64,000 nt of DNA from Blastococcus sp. CPCC 205250 (GTDB lineage Bacteria; Actinomycetota; Actinomycetes; Mycobacteriales; Geodermatophilaceae): NCBI RefSeq assembly GCF_019799925.1, contig NZ_JABGCG010000004.1, positions 124,001 through 188,000 of the forward strand, in the 5' to 3' direction. Made by a program: the position numbers and the translations under genes. Within the stretch, counting starts at the first letter, position 1. Each line of letters starts with the position of its first letter. The notes beneath the pieces are model-generated. The model ran no database searches and was not told the origin of the DNA. It worked only from the letters and a program-made list of their open reading frames with translations. Positions 40,561 to 48,919 of this stretch are shown here, in pieces.

Positions 40561-41412
40561 CTACGGGGTGGTCTCCGGCGGCAGCGGGTCGAGGACGCCG
40601 GCCCCGACGAGCGCGAGCAGGGCCAGGCCGAGCACGACGCGGTACACGACGAACGGCGTGAAGCTGCCCCGGTCCAGGTAGCGCAGCAACCAGGCGATGA
40701 CGACGAACCCGACGGCGAAGCCGACGACGGTCGCCAGGATCGTGGGGCCCCAGGCGATCGGCGCCCCCTCGGTGTCCCCGGTCAGCGCCTCGTAGGTCTG
40801 GAAACCGCCGGACCCGAGCACCGCCGGGATCGCGAGCAGGAACGAGTAGCGGGCCGCGGCCGCGCGGGTGAAGCCGAGGAACAGCCCGGCGGTGATCGTG
40901 CCGCCGGAACGGGAGACACCGGGCACGAGCGCCATGGCCTGCGCGAAGCCGAAGGTGAGGCCCGACCGCACGGTGAGGTCGGTCAGCTCGCGCTGCTTCT
41001 GCCCCACGCGGTCGGCCCAGAACAGGATCAGCGAGAAGAGCACGAGCGAGATGGCGACGATCCGCAGGTCGCGCAGGGTGGTCTCGATGTCGTCCTGGAA
41101 GAGCAGGCCGAGGACGACGATCGGGATGCTGCCGATGATGATCAGCCAGCCCATGCGGGCGTCGGGGTCGCTGCGCAGCTCCCTGCGGCCCAGCGACAGC
41201 ACCCACTGCCGGATGATCCGCCCGATGTCCTTGCGGAAGTAGAGCAGGACGGCCAGCTCGGTGCCGATCTGGATGATCGCCGTGAACGCCGCGCCCGGGT
41301 CGTCCCAGCCGAAGGCCTCCCCCACCACGCGCAGGTGCGCGCTGGAGGAGATCGGCAGGAACTCCGTGAGCCCCTGCACCAGCCCCAGGACGACGGCCTC
41401 GAACCAGCCCAT
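40561..41412 (-). CDS. uppP: Undecaprenyl-diphosphatase UppP (BacA)
   Basis: A 283-residue polytopic membrane phosphatase that recycles undecaprenyl pyrophosphate for cell-wall synthesis. Signature blocks are GLVQGLTEFLPISSSAHL and ALVPGVSRSGGTITAGLFLG, with about eight hydrophobic segments. The ATG has no good ribosome site; it lies 5 nt after the stop of a 17-codon leaderless upstream ORF, so reinitiation is possible. Homologue of Rv2136c, which also follows the histidine phosphatase group. Confidence 0.94.
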   Translation of the reverse strand: MGWFEAVVLGLVQGLTEFLPISSSAHLRVVGEAFGWDDPGAAFTAIIQIGTELAVLLYFRKDIGRIIRQWVLSLGRRELRSDPDARMGWLIIIGSIPIVVLGLLFQDDIETTLRDLRIVAISLVLFSLILFWADRVGQKQRELTDLTVRSGLTFGFAQAMALVPGVSRSGGTITAGLFLGFTRAAAARYSFLLAIPAVLGSGGFQTYEALTGDTEGAPIAWGPTILATVVGFAVGFVVIAWLLRYLDRGSFTPFVVYRVVLGLALLALVGAGVLDPLPPETTP

Positions 41413-41417
41413 CGCGC

Positions 41418-41471
41418 TCAGCCCCCGGCCGTCGGGGTCGGAGGTCGGCGGTTTCCGGGCTCGGACGACAC
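41418..41471 (-). CDS. Leaderless 17-aa upstream ORF before uppP
   Basis: GTG start, product VSSEPGNRRPPTPTAGG, stop TGA 5 nt before the uppP ATG. A TAGGGT hexamer ends 8 nt before the GTG. The encoded stretch is rich in Pro, Thr and Gly. May couple or attenuate uppP translation; not proven. Confidence 0.4.
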   Translation of the reverse strand: MSSEPGNRRPPTPTAGG

Positions 41472-41479
41472 GGGGAGCC

Positions 41480-41485
41480 ACCCTA
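41480..41485 (-). promoter_or_regulatory. Candidate -10 (TAGGGT) for the uppP upstream ORF
   Basis: TAGGGT ends 8 nt before the GTG at 41471, the first start on the predicted transcript. Confidence 0.45.
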
Positions 41486-41574
41486 GGCCGCGCCCCGGCC
41501 GGTCCCGGGCTGCCCACCCGGCGCGCCGTCCCCAGCGCGCCCGCGCGCCCCGGGTCCTCGCCCGGCGACGCCGG

Positions 41575-41580
41575 TAGGTT
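41575..41580 (+). promoter_or_regulatory. Candidate -10 (TAGGTT), leaderless, aldo/keto reductase
   Basis: TAGGTT ends 8 nt before the GTG at 41589. Confidence 0.45.
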
Positions 41581-41588
41581 GGCCCCTC

Positions 41589-42560
41589 GTGGAACAACGG
41601 GCTCTCGGGCGCAGCGGCCTGGTCGTCTCCCGGCTCGCGCTCGGCACCATGACGTGGGGCCGGGACACCGACGAGGACGAGGCCGCCATGCAGCTCACGG
41701 CCTTCGTCGACGCCGGCGGCACGCTGGTCGACACCGCCGACGTCTACTGCGACGGCGAGAGCGAGCGCACGCTGGGCCGGCTGCTGTCCGACGTCGTCCC
41801 GCGGGCGGACGTGCTCGTCGCGACCAAGGCCGTGGGCCGGACCGGGCGCGGGCCGATGGGCCGCGGCGCCTCCCGGGGGCACCTGCTGGCCGCGCTCGAC
41901 GCGTCGCTGGACCGGCTGGGCCTGGACCACGTCGACCTGTGGCAGCTGCATGCCTGGGACGAGCACACCCCCCTCGAGGAGACGCTCGCCGCCTGCGACA
42001 CCGCCGTCACCTCCGGGCGGACCCGCTACGTCGGGGTGAGCAACTTCACCGGCTGGCAGACCGCCCAGGCCGCGACGTGGCAGCGGGCGTGGCCGGGCCG
42101 GGTCCCGCTGGTGAGCACCCAGGTCGAGTACTCGCTGCTGCAGCGCGGCGTCGAGCGCGAGGTCGTGCCGGCCGCGGAGGCGCTGGGGCTGGGCGTGCTC
42201 GCCTGGTCGCCGCTGGGCCGCGGGCTGCTCACCGGCAAGTACCGGCACAGCACCCCGACGGAGTCCCGTGGCGCCTCGCCGCAGTGGCAGTCGTTCATCG
42301 ACGGGCTGCGATCGGCCACCTCCGACCGGATCGTCGAGGCCGTGATCACCGCCGCCGAGGGGCTGGGCACCACCCCGCTGGCGGTGGCGCTGGCCTGGGT
42401 GCGCGACCGCCCCGGCGTCGTCGCGCCGGTCGTCGGCGCCCGCACCGCCGCCCAGTTGCAGGCGTCGCTGGACGCCGACGGCGTCCGGCTGCCGGCCGCC
42501 ATCCGCACCGCGCTCGAGGACGTCTCCGCGCCGCACTTCGCCTATCCGGAGCGACGGTGA
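41589..42560 (+). CDS. Aldo/keto reductase
   Basis: A 323-residue TIM-barrel NADPH-dependent oxidoreductase. The tetrad is visible: Asp and Tyr in VDTADVYCDGESE, Lys in VLVATKAVG, and His in LWQLHAWDEH. Cofactor-binding segments include GVLAWSPLGRGLLTGKY and APVVGARTAAQL. Reduces an aldehyde or ketone; substrate unknown. GTG start, leaderless by TAGGTT. The end overlaps the RecD2-like gene (GTGA), giving a two-gene unit. Homologues occupy the same place after uppP in actinobacteria. Confidence 0.88.
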   Translation: MEQRALGRSGLVVSRLALGTMTWGRDTDEDEAAMQLTAFVDAGGTLVDTADVYCDGESERTLGRLLSDVVPRADVLVATKAVGRTGRGPMGRGASRGHLLAALDASLDRLGLDHVDLWQLHAWDEHTPLEETLAACDTAVTSGRTRYVGVSNFTGWQTAQAATWQRAWPGRVPLVSTQVEYSLLQRGVEREVVPAAEALGLGVLAWSPLGRGLLTGKYRHSTPTESRGASPQWQSFIDGLRSATSDRIVEAVITAAEGLGTTPLAVALAWVRDRPGVVAPVVGARTAAQLQASLDADGVRLPAAIRTALEDVSAPHFAYPERR

Positions 42561-44512
42561 GCACGCCGGTCCCGGCGGACCGTGTCTTCGCCGCCTTCTG
42601 CGCCGCCGGGCTGTGGCCGGGGCTGGGCAAGCGCACCGCCGCCGAACTCCCGGCCGCCGGCATCACCTCCGCCGACGACGTCACCGCCGACCGGCTGCTC
42701 AAGCTGCCGCGGGTGGGCAAGCAGCGCGCGGAGCGGCTGTTCTCCAGCTTCCTGTCCGCGGCACCCACCTACGAGGTCGTGGAGCTGCTGGTGGGCGCCG
42801 GGCTGGACGCCAAGCTCGCCGCGGGCACCGCCGACGCCCTGGGCCCCGACGCCGCCCGGCGGCTGCGGGACGACCCGTGGGCGCTGCTGGGGCTGACCGG
42901 CGTGGGGCTGGCCGACGCCGACCGGCTGGCCATCGCGCTGCTGCCGGGCGCCGACCGCCAGGACACCCGCCGCGGCCGGGCCGTCGTCGCGCTCACCCTG
43001 CGGACGGCGACCCGCGACGGGCACACCGTGCTGCCGGTGGACCTCGTCGTGGCGGCGCTGCGGGCCGAGGGCATCGCCGACCCGGCCGCGGCGATCGGCG
43101 CGGCCGTCGACTCCGGGGACGTGCTCGACCACGAGCCGCCCGAGCCCGAGTTCGACGAGGACGCCGACCCCGACACCGAGCCGCCCGAGCCCGACCCCGC
43201 ACTGCGGATGCTGTCGCTGGCCCGCTACGGCATGGCCGAGGAGGCCGTCGCCGAGAACGTCGCCCGGCTGATGGCCACCGCGGAGCGGATCGCCGACCCC
43301 GCCGCCGTCCGCTCGGTGGCCAAGGGCCTGGACGAGGCGCAGAAGCAGGCGGTCGCGGCGGTGCTCGGCGCCGGCGTCTCGCTGCTCACCGGCGGTCCCG
43401 GCACGGGCAAGAGCCGCACGGTCGCCGCGGTCGTGAAGCTGCTCATGGCCAAGGGCAGCGAGGTGGCGCTGGCCGCGCCGACCGGCCGCGCGGCCAAGCG
43501 GCTGGAGGAGCTGACCGACCACCCCGCCGTCACGGTGCACCGGCTGCTCGGCGCGCAGGGCACGACCGGCGGCTTCGCCCGCAGCGAGGAGTGGCCGCTG
43601 GACGCCGACGTCGTCGTGGTCGACGAGGCCTCGATGCTCGACGTCGAGCTCACCGCCGCCCTGCTGGAGGCCTGCCCCGACGGCACCCACCTGGTGCTGG
43701 TCGGCGACCCGGCGCAGCTGCCCTCGATCGGCCCCGGCCACGTGCTGGGCGACCTCATCGACTCCGGCGTCGTCCCGGTGACCGAGCTGACCACGCTCTA
43801 CCGGCAGGCCGAGGGCGGGGCGATCGCGCGGCTGGCCAACGCCGTCCGCGGCGGGGAGCTCCCGCGGGTGGACTCCCCCGACCGGGAGGTCGTCGTCGTC
43901 CCGGCCACCGGCAGCGCCGAGGCCGCCCGGCGGGTGGTGCAGCTGGTCACCGACTCGATCCCCCGCGCGCTGAAGATCGACCCCGCCACCGTGCAGGTGG
44001 TGACGCCGGTGCACCGCGGGCCGGCCGGCACCATCGAGCTGAACAAGGCCCTCAAGGCCGAGCTCAACCCCGGTGACGGCACCGTGTGGGGCTTCGACGT
44101 CGGCGACCGGGTGGTCGCCACCGCCAACCACCTGGACCTCGAGCCCATCGGGTTCGCCAACGGCGAGACCGGCGTGGTCACCGGCACCGGCGACGGGTCC
44201 CTCGACGTCGCCTTCGCCTCGGGCCCGGTCACGGTGCCCACCAACGCGCTGTCGGACCTGCGGCACGGCTGGGCGATCACGGTGCACCGCGCGCAGGGCT
44301 CGGAGTGGCCCGGCGTCGTCGTCGTGCTGCCGCCGGAGGCCGGCGGGATGCTGTCGCGGCCGCTGGTCTACACCGCGCTGACCCGCGCGCAGTCGCACCT
44401 GTCGATCGTGCACGCCTCCGGTGCCGCGCTGGCGCGGGCGGTGCGCGAGGTCGACGTCCGGCCGCGGCGCACGCGGCTGGCCCGGCTACTCGCCGAGACG
44501 CTGGGCGACTGA
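42557..44512 (+). CDS. RecD2-like ATP-dependent DNA helicase
   Basis: A 651-residue superfamily 1B helicase of RecD2/TraA type. The N-terminus has helix-hairpin-helix repeats (GLWPGLGKRTAAELPAAGI and LKLPRVGKQRAERLF), then Walker A LLTGGPGTGKSRT (about residue 280), VVVDEASMLDVEL, VGDPAQLPSIGPG, and the late ITVHRAQGSEWPGV and LVYTALTRAQSHLSIV. Moves 5'-3' on DNA in repair; no RecB/C partner is in the window. It is about 90 residues shorter than most RecD2 proteins, mostly missing at the N-terminus. GTG overlaps the reductase stop; end overlaps the convergent DUF2470 gene by 27 bp. Confidence 0.86.
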   Translation: MSTPVPADRVFAAFCAAGLWPGLGKRTAAELPAAGITSADDVTADRLLKLPRVGKQRAERLFSSFLSAAPTYEVVELLVGAGLDAKLAAGTADALGPDAARRLRDDPWALLGLTGVGLADADRLAIALLPGADRQDTRRGRAVVALTLRTATRDGHTVLPVDLVVAALRAEGIADPAAAIGAAVDSGDVLDHEPPEPEFDEDADPDTEPPEPDPALRMLSLARYGMAEEAVAENVARLMATAERIADPAAVRSVAKGLDEAQKQAVAAVLGAGVSLLTGGPGTGKSRTVAAVVKLLMAKGSEVALAAPTGRAAKRLEELTDHPAVTVHRLLGAQGTTGGFARSEEWPLDADVVVVDEASMLDVELTAALLEACPDGTHLVLVGDPAQLPSIGPGHVLGDLIDSGVVPVTELTTLYRQAEGGAIARLANAVRGGELPRVDSPDREVVVVPATGSAEAARRVVQLVTDSIPRALKIDPATVQVVTPVHRGPAGTIELNKALKAELNPGDGTVWGFDVGDRVVATANHLDLEPIGFANGETGVVTGTGDGSLDVAFASGPVTVPTNALSDLRHGWAITVHRAQGSEWPGVVVVLPPEAGGMLSRPLVYTALTRAQSHLSIVHASGAALARAVREVDVRPRRTRLARLLAETLGD

Positions 44513-45283
44513 CGCCCGCAGGAGCCGCTGGGTCGCCGCGTGCAGCTGGCCGGCGCAGGTGAGCGGCCGCGGGAAGGGCACCCGGACGTCGGTGTGCCCG
44601 CCGGGCCGCTCGACGCGCAGCCGGTAGCCGAGGCGGTCCAGCCCCAGCGGGCGGACGACGTCCTCCGGGCCGACCGTGCCGGCGGGCAGCAGGCCCGCGA
44701 TCCCCTGCAGCACCTCGGGGTGGCAGCGGTCGACGTGGGTGAGCATCCGGGTCTCGACCGCCAGCAGCGGGTCGGGCCGGGCGGCGGCGAAGTCGGCCGG
44801 GCCCACCTCGGTGCACCGCTCCCCCTCGCGCAGCACGACCTCGGCCAGGTCCAGCCGCAGCAGCGTGGTCGAGGCGCCGACGTCGAGCAGGTCGCCGGCC
44901 GGGCGCACCTCGGCGAACTGCAGCGCGGCGGCCCGCAGGTCGCGCTCGGGCACCGGGGTCAGCCAGCCCGACAGCCAGACCTGCCCGCGGACCGGGTCGC
45001 GCAGCGGCACCGGCGCCCGGTCGCTGACCATCAGCAGGGCGCTGACGTCGCGGTCGGGACTGGCCTCGACCGTCGCGGCGGCCTCCCCGGACGCGGACAC
45101 CAGCAGCAGCACCTGCCCGGAGGCGGTGGTGGCGTGCGCCAGCGGCCGCGCCGGCTCCCGCCCGGCGACGCACAGGGCGGCCGCGGCGCGGGCGGCGACC
45201 GTCCGGGCCCGCTCGGCGGGGACGGCGGCGGGGGCCAGCGCGGCGGGGCCGGGCGCCGAGGTGGGGCCGTGCGGAGCGGACAT
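44486..45283 (-). CDS. DUF2470 domain protein, probable heme-iron utilisation
   Basis: A 265-residue protein with the DUF2470 domain in its C-terminal part (AVETRMLTHVDRCHPEVLQGIAGLL) and a split-barrel FMN/heme-binding-like N-terminal part (LLVSASGEAAATVEASPDRD with VWLSGWLTPV). Relatives include HugZ-type heme oxygenases and heme-binding proteins, so a role in getting iron from heme is likely; heme breakdown is not proven. Regulation is visible: a DtxR/IdeR-type iron box overlaps the TAGGTT promoter element just upstream. The ATG has GGAGG 6 nt upstream. Converges on the RecD2 gene with 27-bp overlap. Confidence 0.83.
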   Translation of the reverse strand: MSAPHGPTSAPGPAALAPAAVPAERARTVAARAAAALCVAGREPARPLAHATTASGQVLLLVSASGEAAATVEASPDRDVSALLMVSDRAPVPLRDPVRGQVWLSGWLTPVPERDLRAAALQFAEVRPAGDLLDVGASTTLLRLDLAEVVLREGERCTEVGPADFAAARPDPLLAVETRMLTHVDRCHPEVLQGIAGLLPAGTVGPEDVVRPLGLDRLGYRLRVERPGGHTDVRVPFPRPLTCAGQLHAATQRLLRASVAQRLGE

Positions 45284-45305
45284 GCGGAGCCTCCGGGCGA
45301 TCGAG

Positions 45306-45324
45306 TTAGGGAAACCTAACCAAA
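45306..45324 (-). promoter_or_regulatory. DtxR/IdeR-type iron box upstream of the DUF2470 gene
   Basis: TTAGGGAAACCTAACCAAA agrees with the 19-bp DtxR/IdeR consensus TTAGGTTAGCCTAACCTAA at 15 positions. It contains the inverted repeat GTTAGG-GAAA-CCTAAC and overlaps a -10-like TAGGTT on the minus strand, so an iron-bound repressor would block transcription. The gene starts 23 bp away. Confidence 0.75.
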
Positions 45325-45422
45325 TCGTGCCCGGGAATGGAAGTCGCCGGCCGGCCCACGCGGGGAGGTCGCCGGCCCCGTTCCCACCGGGAGTGCGGCC
45401 CAGCAGGTGCCGAACGCTCGGG

Positions 45423-45689
45423 TCAGACGGGGATGTCGTCCTCGTCGACCGGCACGTCGGACTGCTGCTCGAGGACGTCGGCCTCGTTGGCCTCGTTGGC
45501 CACGGCGGTCGGCCGGCCGGCCTCCCCCGGCCGGGCGGCCAGCTGCTGCTCGAGCGCGTCGGCCTCGGGGACGCCGTCACCCACGGGCGCGGCCTCGCCG
45601 GCGGTGGCCGGGGCCGGCGGCTCCAGCAGGGCCTCCTGCTCGGCGCGGTCGGCGTCCGTCGCGCCGCTGGCGGTACCGGGCTCGCTCAC
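45423..45689 (-). CDS. Small acidic protein with (E/D)AD-x-x-EQ repeats
   Basis: An 88-residue very acidic protein of unknown function. Three related units can be seen: DADRAEQEALLEP, EADALEQQLAA and EADVLEQQSDV, separated by Ala/Pro/Gly linkers, ending VDEDDIPV. No fold or enzyme motif is evident, and the composition suggests disorder. GTG 45689 is chosen because GAGGAGG lies 5 nt upstream; an in-frame ATG at 45743 and GTG at 45812 would lengthen it. Divergent from the DUF5703 gene. Confidence 0.6.
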   Translation of the reverse strand: MSEPGTASGATDADRAEQEALLEPPAPATAGEAAPVGDGVPEADALEQQLAARPGEAGRPTAVANEANEADVLEQQSDVPVDEDDIPV

Positions 45690-45809
45690 GTCGTCCTCCT
45701 CGCTGGACGGGGGGCCGATGTCCTCGACCGGGTCGCGACCCATCCTGCCGTCGTCGCGGCCGCCCGGCTCGGCGGGTGTCCGGCGGGTGACGGGCCGGGG
45801 AACGGAGTG

Positions 45810-45815
45810 CACAAT
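45810..45815 (+). promoter_or_regulatory. Candidate -10 variant (CACAAT), leaderless, DUF5703 gene
   Basis: CACAAT ends 7 nt before the GTG at 45823. Confidence 0.3.
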
Positions 45816-45822
45816 CGGCCGG

Positions 45823-46026
45823 GTGGAGGCGGCCGGGGACTACGAGTTCGCGCCGCTGCGGATCCCACCGGGCACGTCCCGGTCCGCGGCGGCGACCATG
45901 CTGAGCCTGCAGGCCGACACCGGCGGCTGGGAGCTCGCCCGGCTCCAGCTGCACGCCGACGGCACGCGCAAGGTCATCCTGCGCCGCCGGGCGCGGCTGT
46001 CCTACCTGCCCGGTCCGCACATCTGA
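45823..46026 (+). CDS. DUF5703 family small protein
   Basis: A 67-residue protein equal to the DUF5703 family over its whole length: DYEFAPLRIPPGTSRSAAAT and GGWELARLQLHADGTRKVIL are its two conserved stretches. These small proteins are widespread in actinobacteria and usually lie near M20 peptidase or SDR genes; function unknown. GTG 45823 is the first start in frame before the conserved part and has a CACAAT element 7 nt upstream. No signal or membrane segment. Confidence 0.82.
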   Translation: MEAAGDYEFAPLRIPPGTSRSAAATMLSLQADTGGWELARLQLHADGTRKVILRRRARLSYLPGPHI

Positions 46027-46186
46027 CGAGGCCCGCGCCGGTCCCGACGAGGCCACCGCGGGGTCCGCGCCCGGCCGCCGCCGGGCCGCCGGAGGGCCGC
46101 CGTGGGCCCCCCGCTGGCAACGGCCCGGGGTGTCATGCCAGGGTCGCAGCGGGCAGAACGCCCGGACCCCGGCCCGGGAGGACCCC

Positions 46187-46753
46187 GTGAACCAGCACCT
46201 CGACGACCGACTCAAGTTCCTGCGGGCGTTCATCGCCAACCCCCGGCAGGTCGGCGCGATCCTGCCGACCTCCCGCTGGGCCGTGCGCGACATGCTCGAC
46301 CTGGGCGACGTGCCCAACGCCAAGCTCGTGGTCGAGCTGGGCGCCGGCACCGGTGTGCAGACCGGTGAGCTGCTGGCGCGGCTCGGCCCCGAGGCGGAGC
46401 TGATCGCCGTCGAGATCGACGAGAAGCTCGCCGAGCTGCTCGCCGGCCGGTACCGCGACCCGCGGCTGCACGTGGTCTGCGACTCCGCCGAGAACCTCGA
46501 CGAGCACCTCGAGGGCCGGCAGGCCGACATCGTGGTCTCCGCGCTCCCCTACACGTCGTTCGCGCCGGACCTGCGCCGGCGCATCCTCGACGTGCTGCCG
46601 CGGATCGTGGCGCCCGGCGGCGCGGTGCTGGTCATCCAGTACTCGCCGCTGATCCTGGGTGAGCTGCGCCGCCGGTTCGCCGACGTCCGGATCCGCATCT
46701 CGCCGTGGAACGTGCCCCCGGCGATGCTGTTCCGCTGCCGGGACGCCCGCTAG
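46187..46753 (+). CDS. Class I SAM-dependent methyltransferase (phospholipid methyltransferase-like)
   Basis: A 188-residue methyltransferase related to rRNA adenine dimethylase-like and bacterial PmtA-type phospholipid methyltransferases. It begins RLKFLRAFIANPRQVGAILPTS, then the SAM motif LVVELGAGTGVQTGELLARL, the acidic EIDEKLAELL, and the catalytic-type VVSALPYTSF. N-terminal amphipathic residues could bind membranes. The GTG has GGGAGG 6 nt upstream. Stop codon shares CTAG with the convergent SDR stop. Confidence 0.78.
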   Translation: MNQHLDDRLKFLRAFIANPRQVGAILPTSRWAVRDMLDLGDVPNAKLVVELGAGTGVQTGELLARLGPEAELIAVEIDEKLAELLAGRYRDPRLHVVCDSAENLDEHLEGRQADIVVSALPYTSFAPDLRRRILDVLPRIVAPGGAVLVIQYSPLILGELRRRFADVRIRISPWNVPPAMLFRCRDAR

Positions 46754-47553
46754 CGCATGTCCTTGGGGCGCAGCGTTTCCGGGACGGCGGCGGGCTCGCC
46801 GGCCTCCGTGCGCGCCGCGGGCACGCCCTTGAACCGGTAGTTGACGGTGCCCACGCCGGGCTGGACGACGTAGGCGGCGCCGGGCTCGCCCTCGGCCCAG
46901 GCCGCGATCATGGCGTCGGCGACCTCCTCGGCGGTCAGCACCGGGAAGCCGGCGGCGGTGAACTCGTGCCGGATGCGGTCGATGATCGCGGTGTCGGCGA
47001 AGCCGGGGCAGATGGCCGAGATCGTCGTCCCCTCGCGGGCCAGCCGCGGCGCCATCGAGCGGACGAACGCGATCGCGCCGCCCTTGGCCACGCTGTAGCC
47101 GGGGTCGGTGGCCATCGGGGCCAGCCCGGCCAGCGAGGCCGTCACGACGATCGCGCCCCCGCCGGCCCGGCGGATCGCCGGCCGCGCCGCCTGGACGCCG
47201 TAGACGACGCCGAACAGGTCGATCTCCACGACCCGCATGAACTCGTCCAGGTCGAGGGCGTCCTCGCTCTTGGCGGCCGAGATGCCGGCGTTGAGGTAGG
47301 CGGCGTCCAGGCGGCCGTGCTCGGCCTCGACCTGCGCGACGACGGCCTCGTTGGCGGCGCGGTCGGTCACGTCGAGGGCGACGAAGGGGCAGCCGAGGTC
47401 GGCGGCGACCGACCGGTTGCGCTCGCTGTCGAGGTCGGCGAGGACGGCGGTCACCTCGCGCTCGCGCAGCTTGGTGGCGAGGGCGCGGCCGAAGCCACCG
47501 GTCCCTCCGGTGATGAGGGCGACGGATCCGGGTGCGGGGGTGCTGTCGGTCAC
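46750..47553 (-). CDS. Short-chain dehydrogenase/reductase
   Basis: A 267-residue classical SDR. Nucleotide motif is ALITGGTGGFGRALA, with Asp in VLADLDSERN pointing to NAD; the structural LNAG, the catalytic Ser in VVTASLAGLAP and Tyr-x-x-x-Lys in PGYSVAKGG are present. Oxidises an alcohol or reduces a ketone; substrate unknown. GTG start. The M20 peptidase gene lies 19 bp upstream, so they may be co-transcribed. Convergent with the methyltransferase, sharing CTAG. Confidence 0.87.
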   Translation of the reverse strand: MTDSTPAPGSVALITGGTGGFGRALATKLREREVTAVLADLDSERNRSVAADLGCPFVALDVTDRAANEAVVAQVEAEHGRLDAAYLNAGISAAKSEDALDLDEFMRVVEIDLFGVVYGVQAARPAIRRAGGGAIVVTASLAGLAPMATDPGYSVAKGGAIAFVRSMAPRLAREGTTISAICPGFADTAIIDRIRHEFTAAGFPVLTAEEVADAMIAAWAEGEPGAAYVVQPGVGTVNYRFKGVPAARTEAGEPAAVPETLRPKDMR

Positions 47554-47572
47554 CCGCGCATCACACCACCCG

Positions 47573-48892
47573 TCAGGCGGTGCGCAGGAACCGGTCCAGC
47601 ACCCGGATGCCGAACTGCAGCGACTCCACCGGCACGCGCTCGTCGATGCCGTGGAACAGGGCGGCGAAGTCCAGGTCCGGGGGCAGCCGCAGCGGCGAGA
47701 AGCCGAAGCAGCGGATGCCCAGGCGCTCGAAGCTCTTGGCGTCGGTGCCGCCGCTCATCGTGAAGGGCACCGGGCGGGCGCCGTCGTCCTCGCTCCTCAG
47801 GGCCGCGACCATGGCGTCGACGACGGGGCCGTCGAACGTCGTCTCCACGGCCTGGTCGTGGACGATCCACTCGCGCTGGATCCCCTCGCCGATGAGACCG
47901 GCCAGCTGCCGCTCGAACTCGTCGGCCTGGCCGTGCAGGAAGCGGCCGTCGACGGTCGCACTCGCCGTCCCCGGGATGACGTTGGTCTTGTAGCCGGCGT
48001 CGAGCATCGTGGGGTTGGCGGTGTTGCGCAGGGCCGCACCGATCATGCGGCTGATCGAGCCCAGCCGGGCGAGGGCCTGCTCGGGCTCGTCGGGGTCGAT
48101 GTCCACCCCGTAGGCGTCGCTGACCGCGTCGAGGAAGGCGCGCATCGGCGGGGTGAGCACGGTGGGCAGCCGGGTGGAGCCGATCCGGGCGACGGCCTCG
48201 CACAGCCGGGTGACGGCGTTGTCGTCGTGCACGAACGAGCCGTGCCCGGGCCGGCCGGAGGCGGTGAGCCGCATCCAGGCCAGACCCTTCTCGGCGGTCT
48301 GCACGAGGTACAGGCGCAGGTCGTCGCGCACGGTGATGCTGAAGCCGCCGACCTCGCTGATCGCCTCGGTGCAGTCGGCGAACAGGTCGGGGTGCTCGTC
48401 GACGATCCAGCGGGCGCCGAGCGTGCCTCCGGCCTCCTCGTCGGCGAGGTAGGCCAGCACGATGTCGCGTTCCGGCCGGACGCCGGTGCGGGCCCAGTCG
48501 CGGACCAGCGCGAGGGTCATCGCGTCCATGTCCTTCATGTCGACCGCGCCGCGGCCCCAGACGTAGCCGTCGCGCTCCTCGCCGGAGAACGGGTGCACGC
48601 TCCACTCCGCCGGGTCGGCGGGGACGACGTCGAGGTGGCCGTGCACCAGCAGCGGCGGGCGGCTCGGGTCGGTGCCGGGGATGCGGGCCACCACGCTGGC
48701 CCGGCCGCGCTCGGACTCGAAGACCTGCGACCCGATGCCGACCTCGTCGAGCTTGCCGGCGACCCACTCGGCCGCGGCTCGCTCCCCCTTGCCCGTGGCG
48801 GTGTCCCCCGTGTTGGTGGTGTCGATCCGGATCAGGTCGCTGAGCAGCTCGGCGACCTCGCCCTGGGCCCGGGTCAGCGGCGCGTCATCCAT
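47573..48892 (-). CDS. M20-family metallopeptidase (Rv2141c type)
   Basis: A 439-residue dizinc peptidase. Ligands are His in LLVHGHLDVVPAD, Asp in WGRGAVDMKDMD, the Glu pair in AYLADEEAGGTL, and His in ALFHGIDERVPV; the dimerisation lid lies about residues 195-330 (GRPGHGSFVHDDNAV). Cleaves a dipeptide, acyl-amino acid or similar amide. ATG start with TAGGCT 6 nt upstream. Homologue Rv2141c keeps the same position after the mshC/uppP block. The SDR gene follows. Confidence 0.9.
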   Translation of the reverse strand: MDDAPLTRAQGEVAELLSDLIRIDTTNTGDTATGKGERAAAEWVAGKLDEVGIGSQVFESERGRASVVARIPGTDPSRPPLLVHGHLDVVPADPAEWSVHPFSGEERDGYVWGRGAVDMKDMDAMTLALVRDWARTGVRPERDIVLAYLADEEAGGTLGARWIVDEHPDLFADCTEAISEVGGFSITVRDDLRLYLVQTAEKGLAWMRLTASGRPGHGSFVHDDNAVTRLCEAVARIGSTRLPTVLTPPMRAFLDAVSDAYGVDIDPDEPEQALARLGSISRMIGAALRNTANPTMLDAGYKTNVIPGTASATVDGRFLHGQADEFERQLAGLIGEGIQREWIVHDQAVETTFDGPVVDAMVAALRSEDDGARPVPFTMSGGTDAKSFERLGIRCFGFSPLRLPPDLDFAALFHGIDERVPVESLQFGIRVLDRFLRTA

Positions 48893-48898
48893 CGGGCG

Positions 48899-48904
48899 AG
48901 CCTA
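48899..48904 (-). promoter_or_regulatory. Candidate -10 (TAGGCT), leaderless, M20 peptidase
   Basis: TAGGCT ends 6 nt before the ATG at 48892. Confidence 0.45.
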
Positions 48905-48919
48905 TGCGCGCCGTCGCCC

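Noticed and set aside
46750..46753. Shared CTAG at two converging stop codons as a regulatory site
   Set aside because: CTAG is its own complement and naturally gives TAG on both strands; no further signal.
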